Part shown: one piece after another, positions 51,501 through 62,351 of the stretch | Numbering within the stretch: the stretch's first letter is position 1 | Layout of the letters: every line of letters starts with the position of its first letter | Origin: Xenopus tropicalis | Lineage: Eukaryota; Chordata; Amphibia; Anura; Pipidae | DNA: 64,000 nucleotides | Direction: 5' to 3' | Assembly (NCBI RefSeq): GCF_000004195.4 | Contig: NC_030683.2 | Span: 75,239,764-75,303,763, forward strand | Notes under the pieces: generated by a model | Seen by the model: the letters and a program-made list of their open reading frames with translations, nothing else | Told to the model about the DNA's origin: nothing | Databases searched by the model: none | Translations under genes and position numbers: made by a program

Positions 51501-52170
51501 AAAAGTCCCTCTGAAAATGATATCAATTACATCAAATAGGTGGATTACGTTCAGCCAGACAGGAATATTATTAGCATTCATTTTGGTCCCTCTATAGAGT
51601 TGAATTTTTTTTTATGACTTGATTCTAATCAACATTTTGCTGTTCAAGTGGAGCCTCTTTCTTTGTGTTGTCATTGGCCAATGTTGTCGCTGTCATCTTT
51701 ACTGAGATGCAGCAGCTAGGGAAACACAAGAGCCCTTTACCTGCTCCCTGATTGCAATTGCTCAAAGTCAAACTCATTTAAATGACAATTGTTTAATCAT
51801 GTACTGAGAATCAATTATCGGTAAACAACGAGAAGGTTGGTTTGTCTTTTCAAAGTAACAATTTTGTTCCAATTAGGAGGAATGACAGCATGTACACCAA
51901 ATTCCCTCTTAAAAATCTATCACAAAATAAAGTGCTTTATTTTTAATAGGGTTTCTAGTGAAATCAAGGGATTTTGTACTTGACCATTCGCTACACACAA
52001 GGCCAAGTCACACACAGACACAGATCAGCAATATTGCTGTTGAGCCTGTGCTAGAGAAAACTATCAGTCATACAGGCCCTTGTAAAACTCTCAGTCCCAG
52101 TACTGTTCATCCAACATTTAATAGATTTCTAAAATAACATGCTCTTTATATTGCTTCACTGTTAATACAA
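48596..52170. other. No gene; possible conserved blocks
   Basis: No repeat family is recognised. Blocks at 48890-49015 (CTTAATTAGGTGTGACTCC, CAGCTTAATTAGCAATAAAT) and 51640-51900 (TCATTTAAATGACAATTG) look like unique regulatory-type sequence. Several short frames (49249-49643, 49886-50110) have no recognisable domain. Confidence 0.35.
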
Positions 52171-52376
52171 AGAAATAAATCTAGAGCAACTAGACTAGAT
52201 CACTGAAGATGTTTCACTCCTCATCCGGGCAGCTTTCTTAGTTTAACTATCTGGTAGGAGAAGTCCTTGGCATATAAACTTATCCAATCACAATGGTGTA
52301 ATGTAACTATTCAGAGAGGTGACAACTGAAACTCACAGGGGTGTGAATGCTGTGAAGTTAATGTGATTACCAAGGT
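52171..52376 (-). repeat. Inverted flank of the L1/Tx1 region, left arm
   Basis: Read in reverse it matches 54401-54627 from ACCAAGG through CACAGGGGTGTGAATGCTGTG, CTGAAACTCACAGG, AGTCCTTGGCA and GGATGAG-AGTGAAA to GAGCAACTAGA and AGAAATAAATCTAG. The hammerhead-like core is decayed here (GAAACATC at 52208-52215, minus strand). Confidence 0.8.
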
Positions 52377-52389
52377 TCTTAAGTGGAAT

Positions 52390-54300
52390 CCTTTGGGTGA
52401 CATTTACAAATACATGGATATTCAAAAGGTCCATATACATGTAAGTGTCCCTATTTGCAGACAATATTATTTTACCGATTACTAACCCTTCTACATCGCT
52501 ACCGACCTTACTCCAACTATTAGCTCAGTTTTCTAAGGCCTCATGTTACAATATAAATACAAATGGCACTCAGGAGCTTAATATGGGACTCAGCCCTTCA
52601 AAAGTTTTATTGCGGAAAATGCAATGTTTCGAGGCAAAGACAGCCCCTTTGTCAAGCAAAGGGGCTATCTTTGCCTCGAAACGTTGCATTTTCCGCAATA
52701 AAACTTTTGAAGGACTGAGTCCCGTATTAAGCTCCTGAGTGCCATTGCTATCTATTTGGAAGTTGTGGGGAGGGTACCGATCCCTCTAAGCACTGTGCAC
52801 CGAGTGGTGAGTGGATTTTGGAGAGCGGAGGGAGTGCGGGTGAAGGTTCATTTTTGCATGCACAATATAAATACAACCAAGACAGAAGCCCTACCTATCT
52901 GGATTCCTCAAGATACCCTAAATACTTTAAACACTTGTTACTGGTTTGTCTGGCAACAGTTTGTTATTTCTTATTTTGGATTGAAAGATGGATTTACTAT
53001 TAAAAACTTGTATAAAGCTAATTACAAACCCATTTTAGGAAAATTTGCTGGGTATTTTCAAGCATGATCCTTTAAAAAACTTTCAAGGATAGGCAGAATG
53101 GTGGAAATCAAATTCAGGTTTACCTAAAATCTTATATTTTCTTGGAATGATACCTATTATATAACCAAATAAATGATTCTATCTATTACAAAAAAAAATA
53201 TCTAAATTTAAAGGCCTAGAACTTTGAACATAATCCTTACTAAAAACAAACTCCAAGGTGGCCTTGGTTTCCCTAACTTTAATACTATCAAGCCTCACGC
53301 TTTAATTGCTCAGCATATTTTCTTTACAGTCAATCAACCCAAATGGGTTCTACAAGAAGGAAACTTCTCAACATTGCCTGTGTTGCAACTGGAACAAATA
53401 GCTTGAATCCCCCCAAAATTGCAATCTAAAACCCATTTGTTATTTCCTACTACACAAGCTACATTTAAAGTCATGCATGCTGATTCACTTATGTCAGATC
53501 TACATCCTAAATTACCATTTACGGTTTTGAAGGGAGTCATACTAAATTTGAATCCCTCTCTATGGATACAGGCTGGAATTACACCACTGGCGAATGTGTT
53601 TGAAAAAAATAACTTACTATCTTTTGAAGATCTCCTTAAAAGTGGCAATTACCCAACTCAACTTTTTTTTATCCTACTTCCAGTTCGCAAGCTATTGCAA
53701 ACATAATGTTCATGGTAAATCAAAAACTTTATCAGGACCCCAACAAAAACTTACCATGGCTGCTCTTTAGGGTGCCAATATTTCCAATTACTATGAAATA
53801 TTAAATGACGCTTCCAATTTTCCTCTGGATCCTCAAATCAGTCAGGTTAATGTAAACTAGTATCAAACTTATGCTCCAATGGTACCTGGTCCCAACAAGA
53901 TTCTATAAGATCTACCCTCAAACGGCAACTAACTTGTGTTTGAGAAACTGCAGTGAAGAAGCTTCTCATATTCACATATGGTGGAATTGTCCTAAACTAC
54001 AATTGTATTGGCATGAAGTATTTGACTTAATAAGTAATACAATTAGACAATTGATGACTATCTCAGCTTCAACAGGTCTTTTGAACCTTGATTTGGATTT
54101 CTTGAAATTCTCAGACAAACTCTTAGTAGTGCACATATAAAAACCAGCTAGACTCCTTCTAGCCTAAAATTGGAAAACAGATCTTGTTCCCTTTGTTTAG
54201 GGGTGGTTTCTCCAGCTTGGCATAAATAGCCTATTTTAAGCCTTGTTCAAACCAGCGGTCTTCCCTGTCCAAAATGTTAACATTTCTATCTTTTCTTGTT
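52390..54300 (+). pseudogene. L1/Tx1-type LINE ORF2 remnant
   Basis: A degraded reverse transcriptase C-terminal half in several frames. The recognisable order is SLFADNIILPITNPSTSLPT (palm motif C, with FADD changed to FADN, at about 52448-52505), then KTEALPIWIP after the insertion (about 52880-52910). LQGGLGFPNFNTIKPHALIA (53254-53310) follows, and then WYLVPTRFYKIYPQT with a zinc-knuckle-like CSEEASHIHIWWNCP (53874-53997). Frame changes and stops separate the pieces. L1/Tx1 proteins end with just this GGLG-PN and C-H-W-CP series. The 5' half is missing. The assignment to the Tx1 branch rather than other L1-like lineages is from memory. Confidence 0.85.
52548..52876. mobile_element. Foldback insertion inside the LINE, 15-bp duplication
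   Basis: ACAATATAAATACAA occurs at 52548-52562 and 52862-52876. The 299 bp between starts with arms 52562-52651 and 52657-52746 that form a nearly perfect 90-bp hairpin with a 5-base loop (TGTTTCGAGGCAAAGA; GGAAAATGCA). A 115-bp unpaired tail (CTATTTGGAAGTTGTGGGGA) follows. Removing it with one duplicate restores the reading YNINTTKTEALP of the LINE frame. A 15-bp duplication points to target-primed retroposition. The family is not identified; AATAAAACTTTT and CGAAACGTTGCA words recur in other frog repeats. Confidence 0.88.
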
Positions 54301-54400
54301 TTTTAAGGGTAGAAAGACAGCTGAGTCTTGCCCTGTGGAGTTCACCTTTGTATACTGAGCCATTTGCCTGGTGAGCTGTTATTTCTGTGAGTTGTATGAC

Positions 54401-54627
54401 ACCTTGGTAATTCTATCACAGTAACCCCACAGCATTCACACCCCTGTGAGTTTCAGGTGTCACCTCTCTGACGAGTTACAATGCACTGTTGTGATTGGAT
54501 TTAGTGGAAGAGGTTATGTGCCAAGGACTGCCCATACCAGTCAGCTGAACTGAAGAAGCTGCTGGGATGAGTAGTGAAAAATCTTCTATGATTACTCAGC
54601 AAGTCCAGTTGCTCTAGATTTACTTCT
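54401..54627 (+). repeat. Inverted flank of the L1/Tx1 region, right arm
   Basis: Inverted counterpart of 52171-52376, with TTCTATCACAGTAACCCCAC to CAACTGAAGAAG-type words. It may extend to about 54670 (CCATGACCTGGATGAATGA). It contains CTGAAGA at 54550-54556, a 6-bp stem (54558-54563 with 54570-54575, loop GGGATG) and GAAA at 54576-54579, a layout like the hammerhead ribozyme core. I recall this repeat type as common in fish and frog genomes. A Penelope-like origin is possible but not shown. Confidence 0.75.
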
Positions 54628-54671
54628 ACTATATATACCATGACCTGGATGAATGAAAACTTTCATAGACA

Positions 54672-57060
54672 GAAAGCTGGAAGGTTTGGTCCTGATAATA
54701 AACATTTAGTGGAGAGGTATGAAAGAGTCATTTTCTTTATAATTCCATTAGACAAAAAAAAGGGCAAAACAAAAATCTAAGGTACCAATAATATATATCC
54801 TATTATTTAGTAACACAATGCCCAATACACAGGATTAAGGATTATAACTTGCCTTAAAATCATGAGTCCCTATGAACCCCATAAGCTCCGGTGCTAACCT
54901 CCATGAGTCCCTATGAGCTTCAACACTCACCAACAGAGTGATGCATTAATAAAGGGCCTGCAAAAGAACACCCCCATGTTGCCCAAACTGTTGGCAAAAC
55001 TCGAACCTGGATGGAAGTCATTCTCTTGTAGGTGTAAATCTTTAAGCCACAGAATCATGTGCAAAGATTTGTACAGCCACAGCTATCAATGCATGATGGG
55101 CCAAAAAATTGCCTTCTGGGCAAAAATCATGACTTGCTCCAGTTTTGCGCACCATGCCAATCATGGTAAATAAGGCTTAAATCTGCTACTTATAAAACAG
55201 CATTCTTTGATTTGCACAGAATTTTTTTATGCAGAAAACAATATCATATTAGCATCCTCATAAAAGAAACTATTCACTCATGACAACTAGGACACTTGGA
55301 TAATTTACTGGTATTTTTTCCTCTTATTCAAATGTAGCAATCTCACCTCAATACTGTAGGGAGTTAGATTCTGAAAGCTACACAGGAACACTGGAGTAAG
55401 AATGCATTTAAAATGGAAATAGAGCTGTATGCATAAGTAGGTAGCAGTGTTTGTGATTTTAGCTCAAGCTACAAATGGCAGTTGGTGTTTTATTGATATA
55501 TTGCATAAAGAATGCAAATATTTCATTAAAATTGCATATTGCTACTCTCTAACATAGAAAATCAACAGTTATAAAGGCAAGACAAGTGTTTACAAATCCT
55601 TGAGCTTGCATAATAATTCAAATTTAACTTAAAGGTCAAAAAACACATATGTTCAGCATAAACACAATAACCAGGGCTTATGATGAAAATGTGTTGTTTT
55701 CAGTACATGCATAACTATGCTAATCTTGTGTTTTCCCCCTAACTTCTATAAAGGTACAATTTATTAGCTTAAAGTTATAGCTCTATCTAAGCAGCCAATA
55801 ACTCTGGATAGCCTATTTATCACCTCCCATAGCCCTCCTATTGTGTTAGGTAATGTAAACTAACAGACGGCACTAACCAGAGCATGTGGACTGATGCAAC
55901 CCATGGGCTTAGCCTATCTAAGAGTCCTATAAATTGTATACCCTATAGCAGTAACTCCTTATATTCTTACAGACTGTACCAACAGCTATAGCACATTCAT
56001 TTTATGCCAGTGTAGATCCTCCCTTATAAAAGAATGTAAATGCATAGTGACCCCGTAGCGCTTGGCAAGCATTAGTATGACCAAATGCAAATGTGAAACT
56101 ACTGTTTATCAGAACAATACATGATGGTGTGCAAGTTGCATTCAGGCACTTTGCAAATATGGCCTGCCCTGAGTCACGCTTTTTACGGTCTGTCACAGTA
56201 TTTCACAGAAGTCTTTTTAGTAATTGAAAATGATAAAACCAGATTTCTTCCTTGTTTTAATGCATAATACATATTTTAGTAAGCCATTTTTATTTAGAAA
56301 CATCAATTAACTGAAGAACTGTTATAAGCATATGATTTAACATATGGATACATGGATTCATATTGGGTTATTACTTGCAGAATAAATAATGGCATAACGG
56401 CTCTATTTGTGTACACACGTGGAAGTGCAAAAATTAAGACAATTCAGAAAATAAGTTGCAACCACACATGTTAGTAGAAACTTGCCCCGCCAATATGCCT
56501 GTTAAGCTTGCTGTGATGAGCTGCACACAATTACGCATATGGATGCCAGGCAACCCCACTACTGCCCAGTGTCTAAAACATTGTTTTGGACACTGAGGCA
56601 GAAATAACAGCACCCTTATACAACACACCCTTAAACACAAATACTGTAGATGTCACTTAGTAAGCACCCACTATTACATTGAGAAAACTGCATTGTGCGT
56701 AAACACAGCATTTTGCATCTGTTAAACACACTTTACACTAGAAATATTAAATGAGCATAGTTTTCATAGGGAATTGATATCAATTTACAATGATTAAGGC
56801 TCACTTCCCTTAATAATAAAAAGCACTATGTTTGCCCAGGTGCAGTAACTCATAACAACCAGTAAGATGCTCCATTATACAGGTGACCAAATGCTACCTG
56901 CTGATTGGGTGCTGTAGGTGAATAGACCAGTATAAATATTTATATAACCCCTATGATTTTACAAGATTGACAGTAGTGTAGGAACAAGACCAAACTGTGC
57001 TCCAGGTGCAGTGAAACATGCAAACCAATAACATAAACAGTTTAAAACAGTAGGGGGTTT
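54672..57060. other. No gene; repeat fragment near 56820-56940
   Basis: CATGAGTCCCTATGA is repeated at about 54862 and 54901. At 56820-56940, GCCCAGGTGCAGTAACTCATAACAACC and CTGCTGATTGGGTGCTGTAGG form a decayed copy of the X-box/CCAAT repeat. The frame at 54913-55173 is not recognised. The rest is unique-looking. Confidence 0.4.
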
Positions 57061-57220
57061 ATTTATCAATACTGGACAAATTTGCACCTTTTAGTAACCA
57101 CTAGAAACAAAAAATGACATTGCTTTTATTGTTCTACCTTCAGCTGGCTTAAAAAAATTAATCACTGATTGGTTGCTATGGGTTACTGCCCACAAGCAAA
57201 TTTGTCCAGTATTGATAAAT
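57061..57220. mobile_element. MITE with perfect 25-bp inverted ends
   Basis: The 25 bp ending ACTGGACAAATTTGC at 57061-57085 is exactly inverted at 57196-57220. The interior has ACTGATTGGTTGCTATGGG, giving an X-box-like GTTGCTATGGGTTAC at 57172-57186 just after an inverted CCAAT. Same general layout as 17834-17992. Confidence 0.8.
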
Positions 57221-57319
57221 GACAACAAGGCCTGCTGCTTGGTTGCTCTGGGATCCTAGACCTGGAATGTAGTATGTAATATTAAATGTAATAATTAAAT
57301 GTAATAATGCGCACAATAC

Positions 57320-57520
57320 CTGGTCACTTCATTATCTAGAATAACTGAGAGCTTGGGTTTTCTGGATAATTGATCTTTACGCAAAATGGAACTTAATGTC
57401 TATTCCAGGCTATTGCAATCACTGTACGTCAAATACAAGGTACTGCTTATTTATTCAGGAGAAAAGGTAAATCATGCAAAAATGAAGAATTATTTGTTTG
57501 TTATGGGAAGCAGTGCTGTT
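57320..57520. mobile_element. Decayed CAGGTATGGGA-type MITE, copy 3
   Basis: CATTATCTAGAATAACTGAG, GGGTTTTCTGGATAATTGAT, GTCAAATACAAGGTACTG, GGAGAAAAGGTAAATCAT and GAATTATTTG follow the family order of the copy at 35521-35850. Terminal sequences are lost. Confidence 0.6.
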
Positions 57521-58424
57521 GGTTTGCAATCCCGAACCCTGTATTTTAAAGATTGTGAATAATTTTACCTAGTACTGCTCTTTTATAAAATGCTTATAGT
57601 TAGTTTACACTATATGGTCAGGTGTGAACTCTGGACAAGGTTTGTACTTTTGCTAAGTAAATTAAAACATTATTTGGATTTTTAATCTCAGAAGTCTGCT
57701 GTGTTGAGACATGTTACAGTAGGGAATTAATGTATTTTCACAATTTTATTTAAATAAGCATTATATTATAATGTACTGTTTAATGTTCTCATTGTTACCA
57801 GCCAGAAGTATTGGCACATTTTACAATGGAAAAAAAACCTTATTAACTCCCAGATGGTGAAACAGTTAACTGTGGGTGTTATAAAAAATAATCAATATAT
57901 CTTCTTTGTGTTCTTGAAAAGAAAAGGTTTTTAAAAGGTCACTTCAGTGACTGAGCCCTCCCTTGCAGTATCAGCTTTTTAAGTCATTCAGCCCTTTCTT
58001 TCATGCAATTCACTGAGGACTCAAATAAGTCTATTGTTGCACGTGTTGCACAGACTCATAAAGGGCATCTAATCCAGGGCAGTATGGATTTCACCTATAC
58101 AGATGAACTGCCAAAACACTGATATTAAAACAGATGAGATTTATTTAACCAGTGCAGATATTTTTATGCAACACACTAATGAACATTGTCAGTGGCAAGG
58201 GAAATAAAGATGGATTATTTGTTCTATATCATTACATGCATGTCTAGTAAAAAATATATCAAAATTATTTTTGTATTTACCAAACTGTGTAACTAAAAAT
58301 ATCCAGGCTTATTTGCTACTGCCACAGATGCAGTAAGGGGTTCAAGACTGCCCATGCACATAACACTAGATTCTAGGGCAATGGCTGTGCTTTGCACATT
58401 GGGGAATAGGGTCAATATACCACT

Positions 58425-58427
<3 letters not shown>
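57521..58427. other. No recognised feature
   Basis: AT-rich unique-looking DNA, no frame of note. Confidence 0.45.

Positions 58428-58469
<42 letters not shown>
58428..58469. repeat. (AT)21 microsatellite
   Basis: 42 bp of uninterrupted AT dinucleotides. Frames running across it (58293-58705) read as alternating Tyr-Ile and are artefacts. Confidence 0.95.
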
Positions 58470-58473
<4 letters not shown>

Positions 58474-58547
58474 TGAGTGTGGAGCAATAAAACTCTTTTG
58501 ATACTTTTGAACAATTGAAGCCGTGAGTGCTTTCTACTGCAGCTATG
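58470..58547. repeat. Repeat segment between two AT microsatellites
   Basis: GAGTGTGGAGCAATAAAACTCTTTTG, ACAATTGAAGCCGTGAGTGC and TTTCTACTGCAGC have the same 'GTGAGTGC ... AATAAAACT' layout as parts of the foldbacks at 13037-13283 and 52563-52861. No duplication could be placed because the TA runs blur both ends. Confidence 0.45.
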
Positions 58548-58573
58548 TATATATATATATATATATATATATA
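58548..58573. repeat. (TA)13 microsatellite
   Basis: About 26 bp of TA dinucleotides on the right side of the segment. Confidence 0.95.
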
Positions 58574-58747
58574 CAGCATTAGCAAGCTCTGGCAGCACTG
58601 ACTACAGAAAACACAACTTTTTTTGCCGAATTTAGTGATGGAAATCACATAAGGACAAGATGCAAACTGCAAAACATAGGCGCACTTTGTGTTAGATTTT
58701 TGCACTTGTACCTTGTCCCATTATAATAAATGAGGCCAATCATGGCA

Positions 58748-58900
58748 TACAGGTATAGGAGCTATTATCCAGAATGCTTTCAACCAGATAAGAGAACTTT
58801 CTATAATGTGGAGCATCACGCCTTAAGTATACAAATTTTTGGTAACATTTAAATAAAAGAAACCCAATAGGTTAGTTAAGACATCATTCTTAATGTATCA
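58748..58900. mobile_element. Partial CAGGTATGGGA-type MITE, copy 4
   Basis: Left end ACAGGTATAGGAGCTATTATCCAG, then GAACTTTCTATAATGTGGAGC and AATAAAAGAAACCCAATAGG, following copy 2. The right half is missing. Confidence 0.75.
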
Positions 58901-61750
58901 TTATTGGTGTATTAATTATAGCTTAAATTAATAGTTACTGATAATACTTAAATAACTATTAGTTATCAAACATGGAGCAAAAAGACATGTATGTTCTTGC
59001 GTCATTACAGTTTCCACATACGCAGAGCAAGTCCCTAAAGTTTCAAGAATTTTCCAGATTTACCAAAAATTTGTCCAACTGCAAAATCAGCCAATTTCCC
59101 TCTGTTAAACAGTTTTAATAATAAATTTAACTTTGACCCATTGTCTATAAAGTTATGAAGCTATCATGGAAATGTATGGACATCCCTATGGGCCTAAAAA
59201 ATAAAATAAAATGGCAACCAAATGCATCACACATCACCAGGCATCGCTGAATAAAAATGGTGTATGTATCAAGTTGTACATTGATTTCCAGCAATTACAT
59301 ACATTTTTGTGCAGATCCAGTGTAAAAGTAATCAGCTGCCTGAAAATGCTTTGGGAAAATATGATGTATATCCATTGCTGCTTTTACAGATTTTTCCCAG
59401 AGAGACTTCAGAAGTACCTTACTTGGTACTTGACTTTAACAAATGAAGTGATGTAAATAATGGCATAAAATATAGATTTCACACCTTAATATAGTCACCA
59501 TTTGTCTTACAAAGCTTTTTACACTATTTTTTTCACAATATGATAAATAGGGCCCCAAGTGTTTTAGCTATGTTTTTCATGTAAACATCCTTCAAATTGA
59601 GTGCTCTTGTACATACTATGGTCCGTGCTATGCAGGTTGCTGTTGCCTCTGTTTATCAATGTGTAGATTTTGGCAAATTTAAAAACCTATGGCAGAAATG
59701 ATGACCCCCCCCCATCCTCCATGACCCCCTAACCCCCATTTGTAATAAAATGCACTAAAGTTAGCAGCAATCCAACCTGTACGATGTTTGTTTGTAACCA
59801 GTAAATGCTATGGGTTACTACACCTGGGCAAACTAAGTGCCTTTTATTACATAACCCCTTTAATATCTGTATTTTGAGGCAGCCAGTAACATCTTGTGTG
59901 CCTTGAGATTTGTATAACTGCATTACTTCAATGCAATGCTCTGTTTTAAATTAAATTATTCTTAAGGACATGTTGTGGTTATACTGTATTCAATATGGAA
60001 AATGGATTCAATGGTATTTTTTAATCTAACTGAGCATTCTCTCACAGAGCAGATTCCAAGATAACTTTTATATCTTATGTCCTTTTCTTTCTATCTCACC
60101 TTGGAGAAGCTAATGAAGTGGCTTTAATTAGCTCACGGTGACAAATTCTAAGATCACTCTGGTTCAATATTTACTTATAATGAGAAAGGGGAAAGTTTGC
60201 TGTGTTATTTAATGCACTTATAATAAGAGGAAAAGAATGCAGTGGTATTAATTGTGTTCACCTTTGTGTTATGTTACGCAGGAAGTTGTTTACAACAACC
60301 ATAAGCAGAGATGCTTCCAGTCAACAATAGTGACAAAACATAGGTGGTTTTGATAGGTTTGTGTTTTTGGGGGACCACCATTCATGCATAGAACACCATT
60401 TGTCAGTGATGTTAGTGTGAGGTGACTTGTAGAGAGTACTAATACCATCATCGTGCCCCATGTGACATAAGCAAATACATTTCCAGAAGATTTTGCACCT
60501 TTCTTTTTTTGTAAACATTCTTAGTAAAACATATCACAATTCAGTTCACAAGATATTGAAAGCAAAAAAGGGAATTGTCAACAAGCCTTTCTTCTGAACA
60601 AGCCTTTCTTTTTTTTGGTCCAAGTGTATTGTGGTATTTTTATCTCTTGAATATAAAATCACATCAAAGATTATCTCAGAAAATTCAGCTTTTCATCCCA
60701 CTTCCTTTAATCATGTAGAAAGGAGACCAGGTGGAGGCATTCACCATTGGTTTGTTATCCAAGTCAGTTCATCAAAGCTTCACCTAAGCATATACTTATG
60801 TATATATATTTTAAACATCTGACAGAACTGATATCCATTATTGCCCCTTTTCTTTTTAACACTACATTAGTAAGTATGTGTCAAATATTTTATTCTCTCT
60901 ACATATATCAGAATGCTTTAAATTGACCTGGAATACAGATTTGAGAATGTGGCAGCTGCCCAGATGCATGCCATGTTCTCTAAAACTCAAGGACAAAATC
61001 AAAGACTGTGTAAAAGGGCAGCGAGTTTGAATAAGCGTAATTATATGTGAACAAAACAAATTTAAAACTTGGGATATAACACATAAAGTGGTAGATGTGC
61101 TTTTTTTTAATAAAACAACTACTATTGCCCTCTGCTAAAGTCTAGGCAAATACATAAGATATCTATAAGTTTGCATTCTACCCCAATGCACCATTCATTA
61201 CATCTTCCTGGTCATTAATATGGTACATAAAACATTATACTTTGTCTTCCAGAAAGCAGATAAGCTGCTTATATTTTTGTATATCTACATGTCAGCACCA
61301 TCACCCTGGATACATAACAGATAGTCCTGCCACTCATGCTAATTGCAAACCCTTGGAAATGCAACAAGTGTTCCATAGCCTAAGGTAGATACAGGTATAA
61401 ATATCTGGCAGTACATTACAGGGTGGTACATCTCGAGAAAACAGTAAGTGAGCAGACTACACTGATCTATGAGAAGAAGGTAACGAATAAGTCGTGAAAT
61501 TGGCTTAAAGTTTCCTTCAAATCTATTTGAAAAGGTTCTTAATACTACCTGAATATAGGAGATGGAAAAGAAAAAGCACAGATTTGTGGGTTGAAAGTGA
61601 CCTATTGGATGCTATACAAACCCAAGGGGTCTGCAAGTAGATTAATAATCAAATACTGTATTTGTGCACAAAGAAGGGTGTTATAAGTAAAGTTATCAAT
61701 GGTGATTAATGGATGCACATATGGGAGTGCACATTGGAAATTAACTAACA
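58901..61750. other. No gene; scattered repeat pieces
   Basis: A fragment at 59780-59860 (TAACCAGTAAATGCTATGGG, CCTGGGCAAACTAAGTGCC) belongs to the 17834-17992 MITE type. A C-run is at 59705-59713. The stretch 60020-60290 (AAGTGGCTTTAATTAGCTCACGG) may be a conserved element. A weaker CTCF-like match (13 of 16, minus strand) is at 61123-61138. No recognised coding frame. Confidence 0.4.
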
Positions 61751-62286
61751 GTATTACATGCCTCTCAACTGTCCCGATTTTCGCAGGACAGTCCCTCTTT
61801 TAACAGCCGAGTCCCTGATTCTTACTGAAAAGTCCCTCATTTCCCTTTGATCTCCTGCACTGAACGCTAAAAAAGATACAAACTTAATTTAAAAGTAGCT
61901 TTTGGTGGAGAGACCAGAAGGTTAAACAAGCTTCACCTGCACTTAGATACATTGTTTCTCATTCATTAAAAAGTAGCTTTTGGCAGAGAGCCCAGAAATC
62001 TCAACAAGCTTCATCTGCACTTACATTGTAACTAATAAGCTAAACAGGTCTCTTGGAAGACTTGGAAGACTTGCATCTTAAAGGGCAATTTCACCTTCAT
62101 TAGCAAAACTGTAATAACAGATTAACCAAGACCCCAAAACCCCCAGAAATGTATTCAAACTTTAACTAACCTGCCAAACTTAGTAAAATGTGGTATTTAG
62201 GGGGTGTGGTTGCAAAAATGACACTACGCGTGCCATTTCTTTTTGTCCCTCTTTCCATTTTACAAATGTTGGGATGTATGGTATTA
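61751..62286. mobile_element. Element with CATGCCTCTCAAC ends and an internal duplication
   Basis: GTATTA flanks it at 61751-61756 and 62281-62286 (GTATTACA if the ends are drawn 2 bp in). The element 61757-62280 has inverted ends CATGCCTCTCAAC and GTTGGGATGTATG with three mismatches. Interior words ACTGTCCCGATTTTCGCAGG and CAGTCCCTCTTTT belong to a common Xenopus repeat. A hAT-like superfamily is plausible but the duplication length is unsure. Confidence 0.75.
61891..62029 (+). repeat. Direct duplication of about 62 bp inside the element
   Basis: AAAAGTAGCTTTTGG, GAGAG-CCAGAA, ACAAGCTTCA-CTGCACTTA and ACATTGT occur in the same order at 61891-61955 and 61969-62029, with several mismatches. 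The two copies are therefore not very recent. Confidence 0.8.
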
Positions 62287-62298
62287 CACTATATACAA

Positions 62299-62299
<1 letters not shown>

Positions 62300-62349
<50 letters not shown>

Positions 62350-62351
62350 TA
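62300..62351. repeat. (AT)n followed by a T run
   Basis: About 32 bp of AT dinucleotides to 62331, then about 19 T to 62350, only 14 bp past the end of the element at 61751-62286. Confidence 0.93.

Noticed and set aside
52756..53067. A 103-codon frame starting at 52756 as a separate gene
   Set aside because: It starts in the foldback insertion and continues into the L1/Tx1 remnant; only the part after 52876 is LINE-derived.
58293..58705. Two frames of 93-101 codons on the minus strand
   Set aside because: They run through AT microsatellites and read as repeated Tyr-Ile.
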